Translations under genes and position numbers: made by a program
The notes under the pieces: generated by a model
Told to the model about the DNA's origin: nothing
Databases searched by the model: none
What the model saw: the letters and a program-made list of their open reading frames with translations, nothing else
Shown here: positions 8,332 through 16,246 of the stretch, one piece after another
Layout of the letters: every line of letters begins with the position of its first letter
Position numbering within the stretch: position 1 is the first letter of the stretch
Origin: DATAJX01 sp964601735
Lineage (GTDB): Bacteria > Pseudomonadota > Alphaproteobacteria > UBA2136 > UBA6156
Assembly (NCBI GenBank): GCA_964601735.1
Contig: CAZROO010000011.1
Span: forward strand, 1 to 40,684
Length of the DNA: 40,684 bases
Direction: 5' to 3'

Positions 8332-8359
8332 TTGCCACAGCCTTGAGTTGCCCTATACT
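8332..8359 (+). promoter_or_regulatory. Sigma70-type promoter for cheW
   Basis: TTGCCA (8332-8337) and TATACT (8354-8359) are 16 nt apart, about 40 bp before the cheW ATG, in the intergenic space with divergent fliI. Confidence 0.65.
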
Positions 8360-8398
8360 TAACCGTAACAACAAGGCCTAATAACAATAAGGTTACCC

Positions 8399-8938
8399 AT
8401 GAGCGCCACGCCCGCCAGCAACCCCGGACCCCAAGGCCACCAAAAGAGCCGTACCGACCTGCTCAGCAACTCTGTGCAACTGGTCACGTTTGAAATGTAC
8501 GGCGAAGCCTTTGCCCTGCCCATTCTCGACGTCCGAGAAATCATCCTGCCCACGGCGGTGACGCCGGTGCCGCAGGCGCCCGCGTTTGTTGAGGGTGTCA
8601 TCAACCTGCGTGGCCAAATCATTCCGGTGGTTGACCTGCGCAAGCGTTTTGGCTTGGCCCCCGCCACCAGCGGCAAGGAAGACCAGCGCATCATTGTGGT
8701 TGAACTGGGCAGCAACATCGTTATCGGCCTCATCGTCGACGCCGTGCGCGAAGTTGAGCGCCTGCCGAGTGACAGCATCTTGCCGCCGCCTGCGCTAGTG
8801 GCTGGCAGCATTGGTGCCGAGTACATCAAGGGCATTTCCAACCATGAGGATAAGATGATTATCCATATTGATATGCGCCGCGTCTTCAATACTGACGAAA
8901 TGACCGCGCTGGAAAAGACTTCCGGCGAGGCGGCCTAG
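8399..8938 (+). CDS. cheW: Chemotaxis coupling protein CheW
   Basis: CheW links chemoreceptors to the kinase CheA. The 179-aa protein has a 25-residue polar N-terminal tail and one CheW domain: LVTFEMYGEAFALPILDVREII, AFVEGVINLRGQIIPVVDLRKRFGL, and VGLIVDAVREVERL-type core (IGLIVDAVREVERLPSDSILPPP), ending with MIIHIDMRRVF. AAGG lies shortly before the ATG. No CheA is in the window, so CheW and CheR are separate from the main che operon. Confidence 0.95.
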   Translation: MSATPASNPGPQGHQKSRTDLLSNSVQLVTFEMYGEAFALPILDVREIILPTAVTPVPQAPAFVEGVINLRGQIIPVVDLRKRFGLAPATSGKEDQRIIVVELGSNIVIGLIVDAVREVERLPSDSILPPPALVAGSIGAEYIKGISNHEDKMIIHIDMRRVFNTDEMTALEKTSGEAA

Positions 8939-8972
8939 CAGCGGCGGAACCGCCCAGGCAGACAGCGGGCAA

Positions 8973-8990
8973 CTTGCCGCTGGCGGCAAG
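8973..8990 (+). other. Short hairpin between cheW and the DUF465 gene
   Basis: CTTGCCG and CGGCAAG form a perfect 7-bp stem with a CTGG loop. There is no T-run, so it is not a standard terminator. It could stabilise or attenuate a shared transcript. Confidence 0.4.
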
Positions 8991-9039
8991 AAGGCCTATA
9001 AACAGGCACTTCAAACCTTTTTTCAGGGAGAGAACCGGC

Positions 9040-9342
9040 ATGACCGATTCGATGGAAGATATATCCTCCTCACACCTGCAATACGATTACAAACGCCTGA
9101 CCCGGGAGCACGCTGCGCTCAACCAGCGCATCGCCAGCCTGCTGAATGAGCCGGAGCCGGCTTATCAGCCCCTGATTCTGGCACTCAAGCGCCTCAAGCT
9201 TGGCCTTAAGGACCAAATGACCCGGCTGCCCCGCAGCGCCAACGACCTTAACCGCTGGCGCGGACGCAATAAGCTTCTTTTCGATACGCTGCGCGATGTC
9301 GCCCGCCGTTACAGGCCGACGCGCCTGGCCGTTGCGGCCTGA
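9040..9342 (+). CDS. YdcH-like DUF465 protein
   Basis: The ATG at 9040 follows AGGGAG by 9 nt; the longer frame from 8974 has no ribosome site. The 100-aa product has the DUF465 pattern: YKRLTREHAALNQRIASLL, then a Pro-rich break, then LALKRLKLGLKDQMTRL, matching the family's LKKxKLxLKDEI core. The family forms small antiparallel helical hairpins of unknown function common in proteobacteria. A basic C-terminal tail of about 35 residues is extra. Confidence 0.7.
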   Translation: MTDSMEDISSSHLQYDYKRLTREHAALNQRIASLLNEPEPAYQPLILALKRLKLGLKDQMTRLPRSANDLNRWRGRNKLLFDTLRDVARRYRPTRLAVAA

Positions 9343-9356
9343 ACCACCTGTTAACG

Positions 9357-9384
9357 AAAAGGCCCCGCATTGCGGGGCCTTTTC
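9357..9384. terminator. Bidirectional terminator
   Basis: AAAAGGCCCCGC / GCGGGGCCTTTT with a short AT-containing loop, between the convergent DUF465 gene and rpmE. Confidence 0.9.
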
Positions 9385-9397
9385 AATGGCGCCGAAC

Positions 9398-9655
9398 TTA
9401 CTCGGCGGCGGCCTTGTCGGCTTCGTCCTGTTTGGCCTTGGCGCTTTGAATGCCATAGCGCTTGGCGAATTTTTCCATGCGGCCCAGCGCGTCCACCACC
9501 TTGCGTTCGCCGGTATAGGCGGGGTGGTTCTTCGAGTCGATGACCAGTTGCAGCTTGTCGTCAGCCGCGCCCCAGGTGGTGCGGGTCATATACTTGGTAC
9601 CGTCGGTCATTTGCACTTCAACGAAGTGGTAGTCCGGGTGAATGTCTTTTTTCAT
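9398..9655 (-). CDS. rpmE: 50S ribosomal protein L31
   Basis: The sequence MKKDIHPDYHFVEVQMTDGTKY...TTWGAADDKLQLVIDSKNHPAYTGERK is a clear L31 of the type lacking zinc-binding cysteines. AGAGGA lies 8 nt before the second of two in-frame ATGs, so the start is put at 9655 (85 aa) rather than 9661. The C-terminus is an Ala/Lys/Glu-rich extension. Confidence 0.95.
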   Translation of the reverse strand: MKKDIHPDYHFVEVQMTDGTKYMTRTTWGAADDKLQLVIDSKNHPAYTGERKVVDALGRMEKFAKRYGIQSAKAKQDEADKAAAE

Positions 9656-9703
9656 AATCATTTCCTCTGTTTAGCGGCTGACCGTAACCAGCCATTCGGG
9701 GCC

Positions 9704-9731
9704 GTATAACGGTATTTGTGGGTTTAGGCAA
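9704..9731 (-). promoter_or_regulatory. Sigma70-type promoter for rpmE
   Basis: On the minus strand, TTGCCT (9726-9731) and TTATAC (9704-9709) are 16 nt apart, about 50 bp upstream of the rpmE start and just after the atp terminator. Confidence 0.5.
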
Positions 9732-9737
9732 GCCGTT

Positions 9738-9777
9738 AAAACGAAAGCCCGGCGCCCCGGCCTTCGCCGGGGCGCCG
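9738..9777 (-). terminator. Terminator of the FO atp genes
   Basis: A strong 11-bp GC stem (CGGCGCCCCGG and its complement, 9750-9777) is followed on the minus strand by GGCTTTCGTTTT. It lies just past the atpF stop. Confidence 0.75.
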
Positions 9778-9781
9778 TCGA

Positions 9782-10276
9782 CTAGTTAATCCCTCGCCGG
9801 ATGGCCTCGTCGGTCAAATCGCGCGCGGTTTTGGTGTCCACACTCTTTTTTAGCAGTTTTTCGGCCACTTTCACGGTCAGGCCAGCCACTTCGGCCTGTA
9901 CCTCGCGCAGGGCCTGGCTGCGGGCGGCCTCGATGGAGAGGCGTGCCTGTTCGGCCTTGCGGCCCAACTCGGCCTCGACCTCGCTGATGCGCTGCTTGGC
10001 AATGGACTCGGCCTCGGCGCGGGCGGTGGAAACGATGTCCGCCGCTTCGGCCCGGGCCTTTTTAAGCTGGGCCCGGTAATCGGCCATCACCTGCTCGGCT
10101 GCGGCACGCTCGCTGGCGGCCTTATCAAGGTCGCCCTTGATTTGCGCGGCACGGGCATCGAGTACGGCGGTCACCGCCGGCACCACAAAGCGGTACATGA
10201 TGCCCAGCAGCACCATAAACGCCAGAGTCGTCCAAAAATATTGACTCTGAAGGTAGGTGGTGACGAAAAGTTCCAA
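9782..10276 (-). CDS. atpF: ATP synthase FO subunit b
   Basis: Subunit b forms the peripheral stalk joining FO to F1. The 164-aa product has one N-terminal membrane segment (FWTTLAFMVLLGIMYRFVV) and then a long charged helix rich in Ala, Glu, Lys and Arg, ending in the delta-binding region. The start is TTG at 10276: AAGGA lies about 10 nt upstream and no ATG occurs before the membrane segment. It is 13 nt downstream of atpE. Only one b-type gene is present in this cluster, whereas many alphaproteobacteria carry a b/b' pair. Confidence 0.93.
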   Translation of the reverse strand: MELFVTTYLQSQYFWTTLAFMVLLGIMYRFVVPAVTAVLDARAAQIKGDLDKAASERAAAEQVMADYRAQLKKARAEAADIVSTARAEAESIAKQRISEVEAELGRKAEQARLSIEAARSQALREVQAEVAGLTVKVAEKLLKKSVDTKTARDLTDEAIRRGIN

Positions 10277-10289
10277 AGTTAAACCGTCC

Positions 10290-10535
10290 TTACAGAACGA
10301 ACATGATCATCACGGCGATGACGAAGGCGAACAGCGCGATGGCTTCGATCAGCGCCATGCCGATGAACAGGTAGGTCTTGAGACGGTCTTCCATCGCAGG
10401 TTGACGGCCCACGGCTTCGAAAAACTTGCCGAACACGATACCCAGGCCGGCACCCGAGCCGACCATGCCGATGGCAGCCAGACCGGCGCCCACAGCCTTC
10501 AACATCCCTAAATCAGTCGCACCTTCAATAGCCAT
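10290..10535 (-). CDS. atpE: ATP synthase FO subunit c
   Basis: The 81-aa product forms the proton-translocating ring. It has two hydrophobic helices, a Gly-rich first helix (GSGAGLGIVFG), the polar loop RQP (residues 44-46) and the essential carboxylate Glu64 in FIGMALIEAIALF. There is no sodium-type ligand pattern. It lies between atpB and atpF in one operon. Confidence 0.97.
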   Translation of the reverse strand: MAIEGATDLGMLKAVGAGLAAIGMVGSGAGLGIVFGKFFEAVGRQPAMEDRLKTYLFIGMALIEAIALFAFVIAVMIMFVL

Positions 10536-10589
10536 TTTGTTTTCCTCTCGTTAAAATCTTTATTTGCTTGGGCGGGTTATATCCAAGCC

Positions 10590-11327
10590 TTAGTGACCAT
10601 GCAAGGCTTCGTTCAAATAAACGCACGTCAGCACGGTGAAAATATACGCCTGCAGTAACGCCACAAACACTTCCAGCATGTAAATCGCAATCAGCATCAG
10701 CATGGGGAATATAGCCAGCGAGGACAGCCAGTGCAGGCCTACCAGCATCATGCAAAAGCCCGCGAACATTTCCAGCAGCACGTGGCCCGCCACCATGTTG
10801 GCCGCCAAACGGACGGCGAGGGTGAAGGGGCGGACGCAGAACAGCACCACTTCCAGCGGGGTGATGAGCGGCAGCAGCCACCACGGCGTGCCCGGCGGCA
10901 CGAACAGGCCCAAAAAGTGCAGACCCTGTTTGTAAAAGCCTGTTATCAGCACCATCGCAAACACCATCAGGCCCATGTAGCCGGTGGTGGCGAATTGCGC
11001 GGTTACGCCAAAGCTGTGCGGCACCAGGCTGACGACATTGAGTGCGGCGATGAACAGGAACAGCGTGAAAATCAGCGGCATGAAGGGCAGGGCGCCGTGG
11101 CCCGCCACATCGCGCGTCAGCGCGTGGATGAAATCGTAGCTGAGTTCGACAAAGGCCTGCAAACGGCCCGGCACCAAGCGCATGCGGGAAACACCAAGCA
11201 AAAACAGCAGTGAAATGGCCGCTACCGCGATGCCGGTCCAGACGGTCTGGTTGGTCACGGTCAAAAAGGCGTGGTCGCCGTTGGCAAGAACGGGGCTGAC
11301 GGCAAACTGCTCAAGCGGATTGATCAT
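10590..11327 (-). CDS. atpB: ATP synthase FO subunit a
   Basis: Subunit a supplies the proton half-channels. The 245-aa membrane protein begins MINPLEQFAVSP and contains the conserved Arg helix (PFTLAVRLAANMVAGHVLL) and the C-terminal AYIFTVLTCVYLNEALH. It leads the atpB-atpE-atpF operon. A divergent gene and a terminator separate it from atpI, so it needs its own promoter in 11328-11434. TTGACG and TAGAAG 17 nt apart on the minus strand would place the transcript start almost on the ATG. Confidence 0.96.
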   Translation of the reverse strand: MINPLEQFAVSPVLANGDHAFLTVTNQTVWTGIAVAAISLLFLLGVSRMRLVPGRLQAFVELSYDFIHALTRDVAGHGALPFMPLIFTLFLFIAALNVVSLVPHSFGVTAQFATTGYMGLMVFAMVLITGFYKQGLHFLGLFVPPGTPWWLLPLITPLEVVLFCVRPFTLAVRLAANMVAGHVLLEMFAGFCMMLVGLHWLSSLAIFPMLMLIAIYMLEVFVALLQAYIFTVLTCVYLNEALHGH

Positions 11328-11352
11328 GGCTTGCTTCTACCCAACCGCGCGC

Positions 11353-11368
11353 GCCGCGTCAACGCGGC
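11353..11368. promoter_or_regulatory. 16-bp near-perfect palindrome upstream of atpB
   Basis: GCCGCGT and ACGCGGC flank a 2-nt centre, between the divergent starts of atpB and the membrane gene at 11435. It overlaps the TTGACG that could be the atpB -35. It may be an operator or only a small hairpin. Confidence 0.4.
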
Positions 11369-11434
11369 TGACAAACGCAGCTGCGTGCGCTAAACAGTCC
11401 CGGCATCTTCCCGCGTTTTCCCAGGAGAAATTCC

Positions 11435-11818
11435 ATGCTGATATTAGCGTTTGCCGGCCAGTCCGGCAACTTCACCGCCAGCGGCAACTTTTTGCCGCCC
11501 GGCTTTCCATACGATCCGCCACGCGAGAAAAGGAATGGCATACCGCCGTGGGTTCTCGGCGTTATCGGTCTGGATGTGGTCCTCCTGATAACAGGGTGCT
11601 TCATGCCGGATTACCTGTGGCTCCGCCTGTTTGCCATGTTGCCGACCGGAGCGGTGGCGTCGCTGTACATCAATATCACCAGTTACTATAGCGTTCCGCA
11701 GCAGGATGTTATTCTCCACCCGCTGCTGGATGACCATTTATGGCGGCGTGGTGTGTTGCTGTGCCTGGTAACGTTCGGCGTTATCGGCCTGATTTTGGTA
11801 AGTTTGTTTGTTTTCTAG
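11435..11818 (+). CDS. Unknown small membrane protein, opposite strand within the atp cluster
   Basis: The ATG is preceded by CCCAGGAGAAATTCC, a good ribosome site. The 127-aa product has a Pro/Gly-rich N-terminal part and about three hydrophobic segments (WVLGVIGLDVVLLITGCF; LFAMLPTGAVASLYI; VLLCLVTFGVIGLILVSLF). I know no family. It is transcribed against atpI and atpB and has its own terminator, so it is a separate unit inserted between two genes usually adjacent. Its location suggests, but does not show, a link with the energised membrane. Confidence 0.7.
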   Translation: MLILAFAGQSGNFTASGNFLPPGFPYDPPREKRNGIPPWVLGVIGLDVVLLITGCFMPDYLWLRLFAMLPTGAVASLYINITSYYSVPQQDVILHPLLDDHLWRRGVLLCLVTFGVIGLILVSLFVF

Positions 11819-11846
11819 AAAAATCCCCGCTTCGGCGGGGATTTTT
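11818..11846. terminator. Bidirectional terminator between the membrane gene and atpI
   Basis: AATCCCCGC-TTCG-GCGGGGATT with A5 before and T7 after. It ends both the plus-strand gene and atpI, so atpI transcripts should not continue into atpB. Confidence 0.9.
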
Positions 11847-12053
11847 TTATTTGGCGTTGAAGGCCTGCCACATCTGCCAGAGCCACGCGGCAAAGCCCAA
11901 AAAAATTCCGCCTAAAATGCCCCACGGCTTGCTGCCCAGCCAGTGGTCGAGGCCATACCCCGCCGCGCCGCACAGCAGAATGCAGACGAGGAACGAAATC
12001 CCCAGATCCGCCGCTTTATAGCTGTTGGTTGCCGGTTGCCGGTTGTCGGTCAT
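11847..12053 (-). CDS. atpI: AtpI/AtpZ-type ATP synthase accessory protein
   Basis: The 68-aa product has two hydrophobic segments separated by a short loop (LGISFLVCILLCGAAGYGLD...PWGILGGIFLGFAAWLWQMW), the pattern of AtpI/AtpZ, thought to help c-ring assembly or ion supply. I chose ATG 12053; a TTG at 12068 would add 5 residues. The codons after the start lie in a 7-bp tandem repeat (NRQPATN). It is separated from atpB by an opposite-strand gene. Confidence 0.8.
   Translation of the reverse strand: MTDNRQPATNSYKAADLGISFLVCILLCGAAGYGLDHWLGSKPWGILGGIFLGFAAWLWQMWQAFNAK
12027..12047. repeat. 7-bp tandem array in the start of atpI
   Basis: Three units GGTTGCC, GGTTGCC, GGTTGTC lie head to tail, directly after the atpI start codon (read on the other strand). 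Confidence 0.7.
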
Positions 12054-12068
12054 CTTGACCCGTACCAA

Positions 12069-12758
12069 CTACTTCGCGGTGGCCTTCTTGTAGGCCTTTT
12101 GGAGATAGCCCTTCATCTGGGTGTAGCTTTGCTCGCCGTCCACCCGCTCTCCGTTGATGAAAAATGTCGGCGTACCCTTTACCCCCAACGTAGTCTGGGC
12201 GGTGTTGCGCATGTCGGTGATGAATTTGTGGTTTGCGGGGTCGGTAATGCAAGCCTGCACCGCGGTATCGTCCAGCCCTGCAAAGCGGGCGATCTGTTTC
12301 ACTTCGCTCAGCGGGGCGCTGGCCTTCATAATCGCTTCCTGCGCGCCAAAGAAGGCCTTGGCCAGCGGGTAATACTGCTCGGGTGGGGCACAACGCATCA
12401 CCGCGGCTTCGGCGGCGGCAAGGTCGTCCCACGGCAAATGACGCAGCACATAGCGCGCCTTGCCGGTCTGCACCCATTCCTCTTCGACCTTGGGCAGGGT
12501 TTCGTTGTTGAAATCGCGGCAGTGCGGGCAGGTCATACTGGCGTACTCGATAATGGTCACCGGCGCATTGGCCTTGCCTTCCACGCGGTCGTCGGCATTC
12601 ACTTCCAGTACCTTGGCTACGTCGGCGGTACCGCTTACGGCGGCGGGGACGGGTACGGCGGCGGCCGCAATCTGTTCCTGCTGCACCTGCGCCACGGCGC
12701 CGAAAATACCGGCCATGCTCAATGCCACAGCCCACAACACAACACTACGCTTCATCAT
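12069..12758 (-). CDS. Periplasmic DsbA-family thiol oxidoreductase
   Basis: The 229-aa product has a signal peptide (cleavage near GAVA-Q), an Ala/Pro-rich linker, and a thioredoxin fold with active site CPHC (Cys77, Cys80). A helical insert and the cis-Pro motif GTPTFFINGE follow. This is the DsbA/BdbD-like 'thioredoxin_4' type that makes or shuffles disulfides in exported proteins. Two ATGs (12758, 12755) follow AGGAG; the second has the better spacing. Its start overlaps the stop of the DUF721 gene upstream, so they are coupled. Confidence 0.88.
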   Translation of the reverse strand: MMKRSVVLWAVALSMAGIFGAVAQVQQEQIAAAAVPVPAAVSGTADVAKVLEVNADDRVEGKANAPVTIIEYASMTCPHCRDFNNETLPKVEEEWVQTGKARYVLRHLPWDDLAAAEAAVMRCAPPEQYYPLAKAFFGAQEAIMKASAPLSEVKQIARFAGLDDTAVQACITDPANHKFITDMRNTAQTTLGVKGTPTFFINGERVDGEQSYTQMKGYLQKAYKKATAK

Positions 12759-13243
12759 TTTTTCTCCTGATAAACCCAGCCACCGAGCCGCGCCAACGCG
12801 TCCCGCAAGCCTTCATCGGCCACAGACTTGCATAAGGCGCCCGCCGCGGCAATAACCCCTGCTGCCGGCGCGGGCGGCGCTGAAACGGCCTCTCGCACAG
12901 CTACAACGGGCAAACGTTGAACAATTGTCGATACTTTTTGTACTACCTCATGCCCTGCCAACAGGTTAGCGGCGGCGATGATGGTTGGCCCCTGATATTT
13001 TAATTCCTGCGCCACGCTGGAATTCTGCACCGCCACGCGCAAACTGCCGTTCGAGAGCGCGATCGGCCAGCTCTGCGCGCCCAGCAGCGGGCACACCTGG
13101 CGCCAGCGCCGCTGCAACTGGCGCAGCAGGCCGCTCGTTTGGGCCAGCGGGCCGTCCAGAATGTTATCCAGTAACCCGGCCACCGCCACGTCGCGGTATT
13201 TGCGCCTGCTGAAATCCGGCGCGGTGGTTTTTGCTTTCCCCAT
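12755..13243 (-). CDS. DUF721 / DciA-like protein
   Basis: DUF721 proteins include DciA, which loads the replicative helicase. The core is visible: LLRQLQRRWRQVCPLLGAQSWPIALSNGSLRVAVQNSSVAQELKYQGPTIIAAANLL, matching the family's W..vvG..la....p..l..g.L.v.v..s.wa.eL. I chose ATG 13243 (162 aa) with AAGG just upstream; the frame continues to 13327 but into mutY. It lies in an operon with the DsbA-like gene, a frequent alphaproteobacterial pairing, and is divergent from mutY with only 23 bp between starts. Confidence 0.8.
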   Translation of the reverse strand: MGKAKTTAPDFSRRKYRDVAVAGLLDNILDGPLAQTSGLLRQLQRRWRQVCPLLGAQSWPIALSNGSLRVAVQNSSVAQELKYQGPTIIAAANLLAGHEVVQKVSTIVQRLPVVAVREAVSAPPAPAAGVIAAAGALCKSVADEGLRDALARLGGWVYQEKK

Positions 13244-13266
13244 TAGCCTTATGCTAACACACAACC

Positions 13267-14253
13267 ATGCAGGCTCCGCAATTCCAAACCGCTTTGCTGA
13301 CATGGTACGGTAAGCATAAGCGCGCACTGCCGTGGCGGACCACGCAAAACCCGTATCATTTGCTGATTGCCGAAACCATGCTCCAGCAAACCACGGTAGC
13401 CACGGTGCTGGGCTATTACGAGAAATTCCTCCAAAGCTTTCCCACCGTGCAGGTGCTGGCGCAGGCCAGAATCGACGACGTTCTTCACCACTGGCAAGGT
13501 TTGGGCTACTATCGCCGCGCCCATAACCTGCATAAGGGCGCGCAAACGCTGGCGCAGTTATCCCATTTTCCCGAGACTGAAGATGAGTTGCTGGAAATTC
13601 CCGGCATTGGCCCCTACACCGCGGCGGTGCTGGCGGCGACGGCCTTCAACCAGCCCGCTGTGGTGGTTGATGGCAACGTTGAGCGCGTCATGTCGCGCCT
13701 GTTCGCGGTCAAGGAATCGCTGCCCAAGGCCAAGCCGATTTTACGTCAACACGCCGCCCAACTCGCCAGTGTGGAGCACCCACGCGACTATGCCAATGCC
13801 ATCATGGAACTCGGCGCGCTGGTGTGCACGCCCAAAAGCCCGGATTGCGAGCACTGTCCCGTGCAGAAATTTTGCGAGGCCTTTAAACAGGGCGAGGCCA
13901 CCGCCTACCCGAAAAAAGACAAGAAAAAAGAGCTCCCACACCGTCATGCCACCACCTACGTGCTGCGCGATACGGCTGGTAACCTTTACCTGCGCCAACG
14001 CCCGGCCACGGGCTTGCTTTCTTCCCTCTGGGAGTTGCCGCACGAAGGCTGGGAAAAAACGCTGCTGCCCAAGCTTAAATGGCATAACGAGCAACCGGCG
14101 GGCAGCTATACCCACACCTTCACGCACTTCAAGCTTACGCTCATTGTGGTCAGTGCCGAGGTCGAAGAAATCCCCGCCGCGCACAAGTTCAGCCTGAAGA
14201 AACTCCCGCCGCTGAGCACGCTGATGAAAAACGCGCTGGCGTTAGCGCTGTAA
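13267..14253 (+). CDS. mutY: A/G-specific adenine DNA glycosylase MutY
   Basis: MutY removes adenine opposite 8-oxoguanine. In order: catalytic Glu36 in AETMLQQTT, helix-hairpin-helix LLEIPGIGPYTAAVLAA, catalytic Asp135 in VVVDGNVERV, and the 4Fe-4S ligands Cys187, Cys194, Cys197 and Cys203 with the classic 6-2-5 spacing. A C-terminal NUDIX-like domain (residues about 225-328) for 8-oxoG recognition follows. Length 328 aa is normal. Its last 12 nt overlap the convergent epimerase gene. Confidence 0.97.
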   Translation: MQAPQFQTALLTWYGKHKRALPWRTTQNPYHLLIAETMLQQTTVATVLGYYEKFLQSFPTVQVLAQARIDDVLHHWQGLGYYRRAHNLHKGAQTLAQLSHFPETEDELLEIPGIGPYTAAVLAATAFNQPAVVVDGNVERVMSRLFAVKESLPKAKPILRQHAAQLASVEHPRDYANAIMELGALVCTPKSPDCEHCPVQKFCEAFKQGEATAYPKKDKKKELPHRHATTYVLRDTAGNLYLRQRPATGLLSSLWELPHEGWEKTLLPKLKWHNEQPAGSYTHTFTHFKLTLIVVSAEVEEIPAAHKFSLKKLPPLSTLMKNALALAL

Positions 14254-15141
14254 CCAGCCCTTCAACCCTGCCGCCAGATCGCGCGGCGCCCAACCGGGCA
14301 GGGTGGCCTTGAGCGCGGCAATATCCGAACATGATTTGCGGATATCGCCCGCGCGTTCCGGTGCATCGGCGCGTGCCACTTCTTGCCCGGTCACAATTTC
14401 CACCAGCCCGATAAGCTGGTTCAGCGTTACCGCCATGCCAGTGCCCACGTTGAACACGCTGTGTCCCGCAGGCGGGGTTTGCAGTAATTCCACAATGGCA
14501 GCCGCTACGTCATCTACATACACATAGTCGCGGGTTTGTTCGCCGTCGCCGAATACGGTGAACGGTTTTCCGTTCAGCGCCGCGCTGGCCAGAATGCTCA
14601 GCACGCCGCTGTAGGGATTCTTCGGGTCCTGGCCCGGACCATACACGTTGAAAAAGCGTAGGCCGATGGTGTTAAGCGGGTTTGCTGCCGCCTGTTTTTC
14701 ATTCTCAATCTTGCTTGCCGCATACGGGCTTAGGGGTATCGCGTGCTTCGCATCCCCTTCACTTACCGGTGCCTTGGCGATGCCGCCATACACGGCGGCG
14801 CTAGAGGCGAAAATCACCGGCCCGGAAAGTTTCTTCTTCTCTGCTTCAGTTAAAATATTGCTGAAACCGTCAATGTTAACCTGTTGCGTTAAATCAGGTT
14901 TTTCGATGCTCAATGGCACGCTCACCAATGCGGCCAGATGTACCACGGCCTCGCAACCGCGCATCGCGTTTTGCACGTCATTTACGTTGCGGATGTCGCC
15001 GCGTAGATATTCACACGGCAGGTTTTCTTCTTTGCTGGAGGAGAAGTCATCGAGAATGAAGGGTACATGGCCGGCGTGCGCCAGCGCGCGGCATACCGCC
15101 CGCCCAATAAACCCCGCGCCGCCCGTTACCAGTACTTTCAT
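14242..15141 (-). CDS. NAD-dependent sugar epimerase/dehydratase
   Basis: An extended short-chain dehydrogenase of 299 aa: TGGAGFIG nucleotide motif at the N-terminus, VHLAA, ASSAAVYG with the active-site Ser, YAASK with the catalytic Tyr and Lys, then RFFNVYGPGQDP and DYVYVDD typical of UDP-glucose/UDP-GlcNAc 4-epimerases. It probably makes a nucleotide sugar for surface polysaccharide or glycan. It is the last gene of slt-rnhB-glycosyltransferase-epimerase, 10 nt after the glycosyltransferase. The exact substrate cannot be read from sequence. Confidence 0.9.
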   Translation of the reverse strand: MKVLVTGGAGFIGRAVCRALAHAGHVPFILDDFSSSKEENLPCEYLRGDIRNVNDVQNAMRGCEAVVHLAALVSVPLSIEKPDLTQQVNIDGFSNILTEAEKKKLSGPVIFASSAAVYGGIAKAPVSEGDAKHAIPLSPYAASKIENEKQAAANPLNTIGLRFFNVYGPGQDPKNPYSGVLSILASAALNGKPFTVFGDGEQTRDYVYVDDVAAAIVELLQTPPAGHSVFNVGTGMAVTLNQLIGLVEIVTGQEVARADAPERAGDIRKSCSDIAALKATLPGWAPRDLAAGLKGWLQR

Positions 15142-15151
15142 GAGAGGTGCT

Positions 15152-16246
15152 TTACGCGAGAGCGCAAACCTTGGCCAGCGTTTCGCCGATGGTCTCAGCG
15201 GTTTTTTGCCAACTGAACCGTTTGGCCCGCGCCCGCCCGGCCTTGGCCAGGTGGCCGCTGACGGTGGGGTTCAGCAATAAACCCAATAATGCCGTTGCCA
15301 CGGCAGCAGGTACGTCGCCGTTCTTGTGCAACGGCACATACAGCGCGGCACCTTCCGCCACCTCGTGCTGGAAGTCGTAATCGCCCGCAATCACCGGCGT
15401 GCCCTGGCTCATCGCTTCCAGCACCGGCATATTGAAGCACTCGGCCTGGCTCAAGCTGGCAAACACGCTGGCACCGGCCAGCCGCTGCAACAGTTTGTCG
15501 TGGGGCAGGGGGCCCACTTCGGTGACGATTTTTTGTAAACCAAGTTCGGTAATGGTTTTCTTTACCTGCGCTACCACGGCGGGGTCGATTGGCCGCCCAA
15601 TTATCTGCAACCGCGCCTTGGGCAACTGTTGGTGCAGCAGCTTCATCGCGCGCAGCAGCGTAGAGTAATTCTTCTGCGGGTAATAATCGCCGACGGTTAT
15701 AATCAGTCCCGGTACCCTGGCGGCGGCACTGGCCTTGGCGGGCGCGGCGGGCGCGGCCACCTTCACCTTGCGGGCGGTGCGCGGCCCGGCGTAATCGGCA
15801 ATCACATGGCGGGCCACGCTCAACGCCGCAGGTGCGCGCAGCAGCGAAGCCCGTGTCAGCGCTTTCAGCACCAACCAGTAAAACCACATGCCCCAATCGC
15901 TGTACTGCGCGGCGGCGCGCGGCGTGGTGTGGATGGTCGGCACGGGCCGCCGCGCCAGCAGCGGCGTATAATTGGCGTTGCACCACATGGCGGCAAACCC
16001 GCGGGCCTGCAACGGCAACACCACCTGCTCCCACACATGGCTCAGGCCAAAGCGCAAATTGGGCGCGGGCCATACGGTCACGTTCTTGGGTACCGATATT
16101 TTCTCCAGCCCGCTTTCCGGCATCAGCAAGGTGAATTCAAACCGCTTGTCCGCCGCCAGCCACGGCAGCACGTTCTGCAAATACACCAGCCCGCCGCCGG
16201 TGGTGGTGTGCATTGCGTTGATGAGGATTTTCGAAGGGGCAGCCAT
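15152..16246 (-). CDS. Family 4 glycosyltransferase
   Basis: A GT-B fold protein of 364 aa. The N-terminal half has the NAMHTTTGGGLVYLQNVLPWL acceptor-side loop. The C-terminal half has VGDYYPQKNYSTLLRAMKLL, LQIIGR and the donor-binding EX7E motif ECFNMPVLEAMSQGTPVI, diagnostic of GT4. It starts on the overlapping ATGA of the rnhB stop. Together with the epimerase it suggests synthesis of a surface glycan. The sugar and acceptor are unknown. Confidence 0.9.
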   Translation of the reverse strand: MAAPSKILINAMHTTTGGGLVYLQNVLPWLAADKRFEFTLLMPESGLEKISVPKNVTVWPAPNLRFGLSHVWEQVVLPLQARGFAAMWCNANYTPLLARRPVPTIHTTPRAAAQYSDWGMWFYWLVLKALTRASLLRAPAALSVARHVIADYAGPRTARKVKVAAPAAPAKASAAARVPGLIITVGDYYPQKNYSTLLRAMKLLHQQLPKARLQIIGRPIDPAVVAQVKKTITELGLQKIVTEVGPLPHDKLLQRLAGASVFASLSQAECFNMPVLEAMSQGTPVIAGDYDFQHEVAEGAALYVPLHKNGDVPAAVATALLGLLLNPTVSGHLAKAGRARAKRFSWQKTAETIGETLAKVCALA

